Below are positions 25,381-32,491 of a stretch of 64,000 nucleotides of DNA, one piece after another. This stretch comes from Streptomyces nigrescens (lineage in GTDB: Bacteria; Actinomycetota; Actinomycetes; Streptomycetales; Streptomycetaceae), in NCBI GenBank assembly GCA_024349765.1, contig AP026073.1:7874001-7938000 (forward strand), in the 5' to 3' direction. Every line of letters begins with the position of its first letter. Positions within the stretch are counted from its first letter, which is position 1. The notes under the pieces are model-generated. The model was not told where the DNA came from. It did not search any database and worked only from the letters and a program-made list of their open reading frames with translations. Position numbers and translations under genes: made by a program.

Positions 25381-26289
25381 TCAGCCCTTCCGCCGCTCGG
25401 TGTCGCCGGTGATCCGCCCGATGTGCACGCCCTGGTGGTAGACGTTGTTTTCGTGCCGGGACATATCGCCCCGGACGACGTACCGGTCACCACCGGACCC
25501 GCCGGACCCACCCGACCCGCCGCCCCCGTCGCGGTCGCCGTCCTCGCCGCCGTCCTCGTCGTCCTGTTCGTCCTCGCCGTCGCGGCCGTCCACATCGGCG
25601 ACCCCGGCCCCGCCCCCCGCGGCCCCGCCCCCCGCGTCCCCGGCGCCCCGCACCGCGCGCGTCCGCCCCTCGCCCGGATCGAGGCCGTCCGGTATCGCCG
25701 GTGCGTCCCGTCCGGGAAGGTGGAACCAGGCGGTGACCGCGCCCTCCTTGAGCGCCAGCCGGGCCCGGGAGTAGCGCGCCGGCTCGATGAACTTGCCGCC
25801 GCTGCGGACCACGTCCTCGTAGAGCGACTCGGACACCACCAGCACGAGATCCGCCCGCTCGGCGTCCAGCAGCTGCCGCCCGACGGGGGAGTCGGCCAGC
25901 CGGCAGGCGAGATCGACCGCGCGCCCGCTGACCCCGCGGCCGTCGCGCACCACCGGGCCGACGTTCATACCCACCCGCAGCCCGAGGGGCACCCGCAGGC
26001 CGCGGTTCTCGTCCCGCAGGTTCTCGCGCACCTCGACCATCCACAGGCCGAGCAGCCGGGTCACCGCGATCCGGCCGGCCACCGACAGCAGCACGCCGTC
26101 GCCGCGGTCCTCCATGTGGACCGCGTCCCGCGCCACCTTGGCGTGGTTGAACGCCGTTTCCAGGATCCGGTAGATCCGGGCACGCATCCGCGGCCTGTCC
26201 ACGTCGTCGTACTCCCCGGACCGCCGGGCGTCGACGCTGATCACCAACTCGTAGTGCGCCTCCGCGACATCCCTCGCGCCGTCGTCCAC
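25381..26289 (-). CDS. Class III nucleotide cyclase-like protein (PycC-like) with C-terminal HIG motif
   Basis: 302 residues. Residues 11-195 fit a class III cyclase homology domain: Y-E-L-V-I-S-V-D-A (metal Asp20), a long helix, M-E-D-R-G-D-G-V-L-L-S (second metal Asp64), V-P-L-G-L-R-V-G-M-N-V-G-P-V and S-G-R-A-V-D-L-A-C-R-L-A (transition-state region). Both metal aspartates are present, so activity is possible. The base specificity cannot be read with confidence. A Gly/Asp linker (203-268) leads to N-N-V-Y-H-Q-G-V-H-I-G-R-I (281-293), echoing a motif in the next protein. The gene starts the effector part of the run, downstream of a Crp/Fnr gene, and a PycTM-like gene follows. I infer a Pycsar-type cyclase. 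Confidence 0.7.
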   Translation of the reverse strand: MDDGARDVAEAHYELVISVDARRSGEYDDVDRPRMRARIYRILETAFNHAKVARDAVHMEDRGDGVLLSVAGRIAVTRLLGLWMVEVRENLRDENRGLRVPLGLRVGMNVGPVVRDGRGVSGRAVDLACRLADSPVGRQLLDAERADLVLVVSESLYEDVVRSGGKFIEPARYSRARLALKEGAVTAWFHLPGRDAPAIPDGLDPGEGRTRAVRGAGDAGGGAAGGGAGVADVDGRDGEDEQDDEDGGEDGDRDGGGGSGGSGGSGGDRYVVRGDMSRHENNVYHQGVHIGRITGDTERRKG

Positions 26290-26361
26290 CCCGAGCCCCC
26301 TGTCCTGCCGTTCTGTTCGGTTGCCGTCCCCATCAGCTTCCGGCCCGGGACCGGGGCCGTC

Positions 26362-26377
26362 TGTAGCCGTTTACACA
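26362..26377 (-). promoter_or_regulatory. Possible Crp/Fnr box upstream of the cyclase-like gene
   Basis: On the minus strand TGTGTAAACGGCTACA lies about 75 bp before the cyclase start. It resembles TGTGA-N6-TCACA with 7 of 10 positions. Regulation by the adjacent Crp/Fnr protein is inference. Confidence 0.35.
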
Positions 26378-26467
26378 CGCCGGGCGTGCGCTCTGCGCGT
26401 CAGGTCCGCGCCCCTGCCGCGCCCGTTCCCGCCGCACGCGTTCCGGCCGTGCTCGTTCCTGCCGTGC

Positions 26468-27178
26468 TCATTCCTGATGGCCCTCGGCGAGGAGGGCGAG
26501 CAGCGCGGGGTCGAGGATCTCCACCATCCGGTTGCCGGTACGCACGACCTTCTGCGTACGCAGCAGCCGCAGGGCCTTGGCGACGGCTTCGCGGGTGGCC
26601 CCCACGGTGGCCGCCAGCTCGTCCTGGGCCAGGTGGACGACGGTCCCGGGTCTGGAACGGCCGGGTACGGGCGGGGCGTAGGGGCCGGCGGGCTCGACCC
26701 GGGACAACTCGCTGAGCCGGGCGGCCAGTCGCTGCAACACGGTGAGCGAGGCGAGCGCGGACCGCTCCTGGTCGGCGCTGCGGAGCCGGAAGGTGAGCTG
26801 GCGGATCACCAGTCCGCTGACCCGCGGGTGCAGGGCGAGGAAGCGACGGAACGCGTCGCCGGAGATGACCTGGGCCTCGATCGGCCCCAGGGCGCGCACG
26901 GTGGCGCTGCGGGGATGACTGTCCAACGCGGCCATTTCCCCGAGGAGTTCACCGGGGCCGCGCAGGCCGAGTATCAGCCGGGTGGCACCGCGGTCCGTGG
27001 CCACGGAAACGGTCACCCATCCGCGTAGAATGATCATGACGTGACTGGACCGGTCGCCCTCCGTCAGGAGGTGGGCATCGGCCGGATACCGCTTCCGGCT
27101 CCCGAGAGCCATCACGCTCTCGTTCTCCTGGGCTGTCAGAGCCCGCGCAAAAGCCAGCTCGTCGCCGAGCAGCCCCAT
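26468..27178 (-). CDS. Crp/Fnr-family regulator with cyclic-nucleotide-binding domain
   Basis: 236 residues from ATG 27178, preceded by GGGGGGAG. The cNMP-binding domain (about 8-125) has the phosphate-binding cassette G-E-L-L-G-E-M-A-A-L (76-85) and H-P-R-S-A-T-V (88-94), with the phosphate-contacting Arg90 present, so nucleotide binding is likely. The dimerisation helix is followed by a winged HTH near 183-210 (L-A-Q-D-E-L-A-A-T-V-G-A-T-R-E-A-V-A-K-A-L). The gene is 178 bp upstream of the cyclase-like gene and co-directional. Candidate binding boxes precede both genes. It could sense the cyclase product and control the run, which is inference. Confidence 0.85.
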   Translation of the reverse strand: MGLLGDELAFARALTAQENESVMALGSRKRYPADAHLLTEGDRSSHVMIILRGWVTVSVATDRGATRLILGLRGPGELLGEMAALDSHPRSATVRALGPIEAQVISGDAFRRFLALHPRVSGLVIRQLTFRLRSADQERSALASLTVLQRLAARLSELSRVEPAGPYAPPVPGRSRPGTVVHLAQDELAATVGATREAVAKALRLLRTQKVVRTGNRMVEILDPALLALLAEGHQE

Positions 27179-27683
27179 GGCCACTCCCCCCACGGCAGCA
27201 GTCCGTATGGCCGGTTTTTCGTAGGCGTTGATGGTCGCAGAGTGACCCTTTGGGTCGAGTGAATTACGCCACGCTCCGCATACTCGGCAGTACTCCCCGT
27301 ACCCCCAGGTAAACGGCCCCACCCCGAGCCGCCCGCGCGGCCGACACCCCTCACCATCCAGCCATCAACCCCCGTCCCTCAGCCAACGACCCGGAGGTCA
27401 GACCCCCGCCCGTGCGAGTGACCCCCGTCGCTCCGAATTGGCCAAAACTCGGGTTTCCGCCAACGGATCGGTAATTCCATTCCACACAAGAGGAGTCACT
27501 CCTTCCTCGGTGCCACCACGCCCAAGATCGAAAAAGCCCGAGTTTCCGCACTTCACCGCCCTGTCCGCACTCCACCCGCTAGGGTTCCCCCACACATGGC
27601 GAGTATGTGACGTAGCGCACACGGCGTACAGGGGGCCGCCGGGATTCAGTCCCGCGCGCGGTCGTACGCAATCTGGGGGCCAT
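27179..27683. other. 505-bp divergent region between Crp/Fnr and TerD-nuclease genes
   Basis: It contains GACCC-TTT-GGGTC (27244-27256), a GTG-N8-CAC Crp-like box at 27259-27272, and an inverted repeat AAACTCGGG (27445-27453)/CCCGAGTTT (27537-27545). A GGGGG ribosome site precedes the ATG at 27684. No RNA gene is evident. Confidence 0.5.
27258..27273 (-). promoter_or_regulatory. Possible Crp/Fnr box upstream of the Crp/Fnr gene
   Basis: On the minus strand GTG-GCGTAATT-CAC sits about 80 bp before the start at 27178. GTG-N8-CAC fits the Crp palindrome and suggests autoregulation. It is short enough to occur by chance. Confidence 0.35.
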
Positions 27684-29765
27684 ATGCACAAGATGCTCAA
27701 GGGTGCCAATGTCGGCTTGTCGGCGCTGAGCGAGAACGTCGGTTCCGTGATGTTGCGCCTGGGGTGGAACAGCACTTCTGGGGAGGGTGATGCGGATGTT
27801 TCCGTGCTCCTCCTGAACGAGCACGGCAAGGTGCGCAGTGACGCCGACTTCTACTTCTACAACCACCCCGTCGCCCCGGACGGCAGCGTCCAACTCCTGG
27901 GCAAAACGCCGGCCGGGGACGGCAACGAGGACCGCATCAGCTTCGACCTGGAGGCGATTCCGCCGGAGATCGAGCGGGTGGTCGTGGCGGCGAGCCGCTA
28001 CGGCGGCGCCCGGTTCGGGGACCTCAGCGACCTGCACCTGACGCTGGCCGACGGTGCCGGCGAGAACGTCCTCCGGTTCACCGCCGAAGACGCCGGAGAG
28101 GTGAGCGCCTTCCTCTTCGGTGAGCTCTACCGTCGGGCCGGGGAATGGAAGTTCCGGGCCATCGGTCAGGGTTACGCCTCCGGCCTCGCCGGTCTCGCGA
28201 CGGACTTCGGGGTGAACATCGAGGACGATGCGGGGGAGGACGGTGGGGCCGAAAGCGACCTGGCGCAGGGCGAAGCGGCCGAGGCGTCCGGCGGTGATGT
28301 GGTTGAGGACGTCGCGTCCCTTCCGTCTCCCAGGCAGCCCGCGAGCGGCCCCGGGGCCGTAACGGCCGGGAAACCCGCCCCGGCCGGGAAACCCGCCGCA
28401 GCCGAGAAGACCGCCCTCGACGAGGCACCCACCCCGGTCGAGCGGAAGCGGACCAGTCGTCCCCGCACGGCCCGCAAGAAGATCACGCTTCCCCAGCAGC
28501 CGAAGAAGCCGCTCGCCGAGAACGACGCCTGGCGGACGGCCCGGCTCTTCCCCGTATCGGCCCTCAGGAGCGACCGGGAGCGCGAAGTGCGGGCCACTTC
28601 CGTGCTGTTGGCCGTCATGGCTCAGGTGCCGGAGTTCGGCCGCCGCCTCACGGCGGCCTTCGGTGCACCAGCCGGCCGGATGGAGACGTTCACCGAGGTG
28701 TCGCTGCCGCACGGAGACGCTCCCAGGCGCCCGGACGGTGTGGTCCGGGTGGAACGGGCCGGCAAGCTGTGGACCGCGCTGATCGAGACGAAGACGAACG
28801 GCCACCCGCTCAAGGCGGAGCAGGTGCAGGCGTACCTGGACATCGCCGCCCGGCGCGGTTACGAGGCGGTGATCGCCCTGACCAACGACGTGGCCCTGGA
28901 AGGCAGTCCGCTGGTCGACGTGAAGACGGACGGCCGGCGCAAACACAAGGTCGCCCTGTGGCACCTGTCCTGGGCGGAGGTGGCGCACCAGGCGCAGATG
29001 CTGATCCACCACGAGGGCGTCGGCAACGCCGCCCATGCGTGGCTGCTCCAGGAACTGCTGCACTACCTCCAGCACGAGAATTCGGGCTGCCACGGCTTCC
29101 AGAACATGGGCTCCGCATGGGTGCCGGTACGCAACGCCATCGACGACGAGACGCTGTGCCAGGGGGATCTGCGTGCCGTCGAGGTGGTCGAGAGCTGGGA
29201 GCGGCTGGTCCGGCAGGTCTGTCTGCGGCTGGGCGGGGAACTCGGCCGGAAGGTCCTGCCCGTTCAGCGCGCCCGGCGCGGCACCGATCCCCGGGCCCGT
29301 CGGGCCGCGCTGGCGGATCAGTTGTGTTCCGAGGGGCGACTGCAGGCCGAACTGCGCATCGAGGACACACCGGGCACCCTGGCGCTGGTGGCGGATCTGC
29401 GGACCGGCAAGTTGCGGACGTCGATTGAGGTGGTGGCGGCCGAGCAGGGCTATCCGCTCACCGTGGCGAAGCGGCTGATCCGCCGGCTCGCGGCGGCGCC
29501 GGCGGATCTGCACGTCGAAACCCTCGTCGACGGCCCCGGAACGGGCCCGCGCGGGACATTGGAGCGACTGCGCCCCGAGCCCGCCGACATCCTGCCGAAG
29601 GACGGTGCGCAGATCACCGGTTTTCGCCTGTCGCTGTTCAAAAGCATGGGCAGCGGTCGCGGCAATGCCGAGTCGGGCTTCATCCGCAGCGTCGACAATG
29701 CCGTGGACCGATTCCATGCCGATGTCATCGCCCACCTGGACCGGGGAGCGCCACGCCGGGCGTAA
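27684..29765 (+). CDS. TerD domain fused to a PD-(D/E)XK nuclease-like domain
   Basis: 693 residues. ATG 27684 follows GGGGG. Residues 1-178 are TerD-like (V-S-V-L-L-L-N, D-A-D-F-Y-F-Y-N-H, D-R-I-S-F-D-L, G-E-L-Y-R-R-A-G-E-W-K-F-R-A-I-G-Q-G-Y). A charged Pro/Ala linker (180-275) follows. Residues 283-440 look like a restriction-endonuclease fold: R-R-P-D-G-V-V-R-V (Asp351), W-T-A-L-I-E-T-K-T (Glu369, Lys371) and Q380 in the next helix, i.e. an intact PD-...-ExK-Q set. The C-terminal 250 residues are helical with no family I know. It is divergent from the Crp/Fnr-led run. The likely role is a calcium-responsive nuclease effector, which is inference. Confidence 0.75.
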   Translation: MHKMLKGANVGLSALSENVGSVMLRLGWNSTSGEGDADVSVLLLNEHGKVRSDADFYFYNHPVAPDGSVQLLGKTPAGDGNEDRISFDLEAIPPEIERVVVAASRYGGARFGDLSDLHLTLADGAGENVLRFTAEDAGEVSAFLFGELYRRAGEWKFRAIGQGYASGLAGLATDFGVNIEDDAGEDGGAESDLAQGEAAEASGGDVVEDVASLPSPRQPASGPGAVTAGKPAPAGKPAAAEKTALDEAPTPVERKRTSRPRTARKKITLPQQPKKPLAENDAWRTARLFPVSALRSDREREVRATSVLLAVMAQVPEFGRRLTAAFGAPAGRMETFTEVSLPHGDAPRRPDGVVRVERAGKLWTALIETKTNGHPLKAEQVQAYLDIAARRGYEAVIALTNDVALEGSPLVDVKTDGRRKHKVALWHLSWAEVAHQAQMLIHHEGVGNAAHAWLLQELLHYLQHENSGCHGFQNMGSAWVPVRNAIDDETLCQGDLRAVEVVESWERLVRQVCLRLGGELGRKVLPVQRARRGTDPRARRAALADQLCSEGRLQAELRIEDTPGTLALVADLRTGKLRTSIEVVAAEQGYPLTVAKRLIRRLAAAPADLHVETLVDGPGTGPRGTLERLRPEPADILPKDGAQITGFRLSLFKSMGSGRGNAESGFIRSVDNAVDRFHADVIAHLDRGAPRRA

Positions 29766-29791
29766 CGGGCCCCCGGCGGCGGGAATTCGGG

Positions 29792-30157
29792 TCAGAGGCG
29801 GCGTATCCGTGCGGCGATGCCATGGCCGACCAGAAGGTAAATCACTGCGGGTAGACCGAAATTGAGGAAAACCCGCAGTCCTTCGGTGTCCATGGTGAAG
29901 ATGTCCTGGGACCAGCCGGCGAGCCAGTCGGCCATGCCGTGCACAAAGCCGACGAAGACATTTCCCCGGTTGGCCTCCAGCAGGTACAGCAGGATCCACA
30001 GGCCCAGCATGCCTGCGGCGATGTCCGCGATCGTGTGGATGACCAGGGCCGTCCGGTTTGCCCCGGAGCCGTCCCGGCTGCGCCGGTGGAGGTCGGGATG
30101 AGCGTGATAGGGGCCGTAATTGTCGTTTACCGGCATGGGGTCATGAGGGCTGTTCAT
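29792..30157 (-). CDS. Small two-helix membrane protein, function unknown
   Basis: 121 residues from ATG 30157 with AAGGGGGC in front. Hydrophilic, His/Asp-rich N-terminus. TM segments at about 42-62 (I-A-D-I-A-A-G-M-L-G-L-W-I-L-L-Y-L-L) and 97-115 (F-G-L-P-A-V-I-Y-L-L-V-G-H-G-I). Between them an aromatic stretch carries W-L-A-G-W-S-Q-D-I-F. It is convergent with the TerD-nuclease gene (26 bp apart). No family recognised. A tandem 12-bp repeat lies in its upstream region. Confidence 0.7.
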   Translation of the reverse strand: MNSPHDPMPVNDNYGPYHAHPDLHRRSRDGSGANRTALVIHTIADIAAGMLGLWILLYLLEANRGNVFVGFVHGMADWLAGWSQDIFTMDTEGLRVFLNFGLPAVIYLLVGHGIAARIRRL

Positions 30158-30282
30158 GCCCCCTTACTTGCCTCGCCCGAGTACCCGAAACCTCTCTTGA
30201 ACCTGCGATTGCATATCGGTTTCGAGATCCCTGCCCGGGCACGTCGAACTCTCTTTTCCTGCCGTGTCCTGAATACGACCGG

Positions 30283-30306
30283 TATTTTTCCCGCTATTTT
30301 TCCCGC
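30283..30306. repeat. Two tandem 12-bp units TATTTTTCCCGC
   Basis: Perfect head-to-tail copies at 30283-30294 and 30295-30306, in the A/T-richer upstream region of the minus-strand membrane protein gene and just past the erythromycin-esterase-like gene stop. Possible operator or UP-like element; function unknown. Confidence 0.6.
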
Positions 30307-30368
30307 TCGGGGGAGGCGGGCGCCGGATCCCCCTCGTCGCACCCGGCGCCACGCCTCCCCTGCCGGGC

Positions 30369-31550
30369 CTACGGGCGGAGCGGCCGCACGGCGGTCGGGC
30401 CGTCGCTGACGTGCAGGAGCGCGTCCGCCGCGTCGAGGCTCGCCCGGTCGAGGGGGAAGTAGCCCTGCTGCGGGGTGGTATCGGTCCGCGTACGGACGGG
30501 AGTTGCCGTGGCGGCCGCGGTGACCGTACTGGCCGCGATCAGCCCCCAGCCGGTGATCCGGCCCTGGAGGATCGCCTCCCAGGTATCCGCCGCCGGTTCC
30601 CCCAGCCCGAGGACGTCGCTGCTGCCCAGGGTGCCGAGGACGACGGTGTACCGCTCGTCCAGCAGGGACCCCACGATGGCGCCGGCGGAGAACCAGTCGA
30701 GGTCCCTGCCCGCCATCGGCATGGTGCTCCGGTTCTTCTGCAGATGGAGGTTGTGGGCGAAGACCAGCGTCGGCCCCCGCCGGGCCTCGATGTCGCGCAC
30801 GTCGAGGAGGTTCTGGGCCATCAGCGCGTCCCGGGTGGCCAGCAGCCGGGAGATCCGGGCACTCTCGTCGATCCGCTGGGCCGACTGCTTGTGGTAGCGC
30901 AACAGGCCCAGACCGGCCGTGAGGTGTGTCCTGGCCCGGAACCACTCGGCACGTGACGTCGCCGCGATCAGCTCCGGGGCGCGCGCATGGAGCGAGGTGA
31001 GCATGTCGTCCGCGAGCGCCCGGAGCTTCTCGGCCTCGGCCGTGTCACCGATCGACATCGCCGGGTCCAGGATCGCCTCCGTGCGGCTCCACCGCTCGTC
31101 CTCCCCGGCGAGGCCCGCGAGATCGACGTCGAGGTCGGGCTGCAGATAGTCGCGGGCGTACTCGAGATAGCGCCGCGGGCTGGGTGCGCTGGTGTTCTCC
31201 ATCTCGGCGTCGATGCCGTGGAAGGCCAGACGCTCCTCGTCCGGCCGGCCTTCGTTGCGCTCGCGCATCCAGGCAACGAGTTGCCTGTTGGCGAGCAGCT
31301 CCCCGAAGCCGGTCGAGAAGCCCTCGCTCATCACGTCGTCGAGCGTTCCGGCTCCCCCCTGGACGAAGTCGTTCACCCGCAGCGCCGCCACCCGGTCGAT
31401 CTCCAGCGCGATCGACCGGAAGCCACGGTCGGCCAGCTGGACGAACAGCTCGTTGCGCAGCCGCCCGAAGGCGGGCTCCAGGTGCGTCGGCTCACCGAGC
31501 GCCAACAGCTCACATGACGTACTCACGAAGTCTTGCATGTCCTGACTCAT
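30369..31550 (-). CDS. Erythromycin esterase-like (EreA/ChaN fold) protein
   Basis: 393 residues from ATG 31550, with TTGAGG just upstream (TTG 31559 is an alternative). The family's N-terminal G-E-P-T-H (E20, H23) and the later F-A-H-N-L-H-L catalytic His strand are both present, as is H-G-I-D-A-E-M. Such proteins include macrolide esterases, but most actinobacterial members have unknown substrates. It is divergent from a two-headed MerR regulator 102 bp away, a pairing that suggests induction by a small molecule. Resistance function is not proven by sequence. Confidence 0.8.
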   Translation of the reverse strand: MSQDMQDFVSTSCELLALGEPTHLEPAFGRLRNELFVQLADRGFRSIALEIDRVAALRVNDFVQGGAGTLDDVMSEGFSTGFGELLANRQLVAWMRERNEGRPDEERLAFHGIDAEMENTSAPSPRRYLEYARDYLQPDLDVDLAGLAGEDERWSRTEAILDPAMSIGDTAEAEKLRALADDMLTSLHARAPELIAATSRAEWFRARTHLTAGLGLLRYHKQSAQRIDESARISRLLATRDALMAQNLLDVRDIEARRGPTLVFAHNLHLQKNRSTMPMAGRDLDWFSAGAIVGSLLDERYTVVLGTLGSSDVLGLGEPAADTWEAILQGRITGWGLIAASTVTAAATATPVRTRTDTTPQQGYFPLDRASLDAADALLHVSDGPTAVRPLRP

Positions 31551-31564
31551 GAGCCTCAATCGTA

Positions 31565-31576
31565 TCCTTGAAAGGA
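31565..31576. promoter_or_regulatory. Palindrome TCCTT-GA-AAGGA between the esterase-like and MerR genes
   Basis: A perfect 12-bp palindrome 15 bp upstream of the esterase-like start and 76 bp upstream of the MerR start. MerR-family proteins use dyads in promoter spacers, so this is a candidate operator. Confidence 0.45.
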
Positions 31577-31651
31577 CGGTTGATACTTTCCTCGTTCCTG
31601 CCCGCGGACTGCACGATAGGCTCCCTCCAAAGTCTCAAACAGGTGGTAACC

Positions 31652-32413
31652 ATGCGCCCCTTTGACCTCGCGCGCGAGCACGGCATCTCGACCCAGGCGG
31701 TCCGCAACTACGAACGGGATGGTTTCCTCCCGCCCGCGGAGCGCACGGGGAGCGGTTACCGCATCTACACCGAGGTCCACGCGGCAGCGCTCCGTACCTT
31801 CCTCGCCCTCATCCCGGCCTACGGACACGCGACCGGCGGCCAGATCATGAACGCGCTCCACCGCGACGCCCTCGACGCCGCCCTGGTGCTCATCGACCGC
31901 GGCCACAGCCAGTTGCTCCACGACCGCGAGACCCTCGACGCGGTGCGCAGAGCGGTGGATCACCTGACGGCGGAGTGGGAGGCCACCTCGGACCCCTCGT
32001 CGGCCGCCGCCACCCGCACCATCGGCGAACTCGCCCACCAGCTCGGCGTCACCCCGGCAACCGTGCGCAACTGGGAGGACGCCGGCATCCTCACCCCCGC
32101 CCGCGACCCGCGCACCGGACACCGCATCTACCGCCCGAGCGACATCCGCGACGCCGAGTTCGCCCACCTCCTCAGGCGCGGCGGCTACCTGCTGGACCAC
32201 ATCTCCGCCGTGGTCCGGCAGATCCGCACGGCCGGCGACACCGCCACCCTGTCCGCCGCCCTGGACGACTGGCACCACAAGCTCACCACCCAGGGCCTCG
32301 CCATGCTCCACGCGGCCACCCACCTCAGCCACTATCTGGCCCTGCTCAACCACCCTGCGGAACAGCCGTCGACGCGGACGTACGGCCCACCGCCGCACCC
32401 CCGTCACACCTGA
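31652..32413 (+). CDS. MerR regulator with two DNA-binding domains (TioE-like)
   Basis: 253 residues. The first MerR winged HTH is at 1-55 (L-A-R-E-H-G-I-S-T-Q-A-V-R-N-Y-E-R-D-G-F-L-P-P) and a second at 121-185 (I-G-E-L-A-H-Q-L-G-V-T-P-A-T-V-R-N-W-E-D-A-G-I-L-T-P). There is no classical coiled-coil plus effector domain after the first HTH, only a helical spacer. I recall this duplicated layout from TioE-type regulators of antibiotic clusters. It is divergent from the esterase-like gene, its probable target. A short Cys-free C-terminus rules out a metal-sensor MerR. Confidence 0.85.
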   Translation: MRPFDLAREHGISTQAVRNYERDGFLPPAERTGSGYRIYTEVHAAALRTFLALIPAYGHATGGQIMNALHRDALDAALVLIDRGHSQLLHDRETLDAVRRAVDHLTAEWEATSDPSSAAATRTIGELAHQLGVTPATVRNWEDAGILTPARDPRTGHRIYRPSDIRDAEFAHLLRRGGYLLDHISAVVRQIRTAGDTATLSAALDDWHHKLTTQGLAMLHAATHLSHYLALLNHPAEQPSTRTYGPPPHPRHT

Positions 32414-32491
32414 TCGGACCGGGCACAGGATGTCGGGTCCGGCATGCTGCGGTGTTCCTAACGTGAGGTGCGTCAAGGGAAGGAGACCGGG

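Noticed and set aside
30369-31550. Calling the esterase-like gene a proven macrolide-resistance gene
   Set aside because: The family is broad and most members have unknown substrates.
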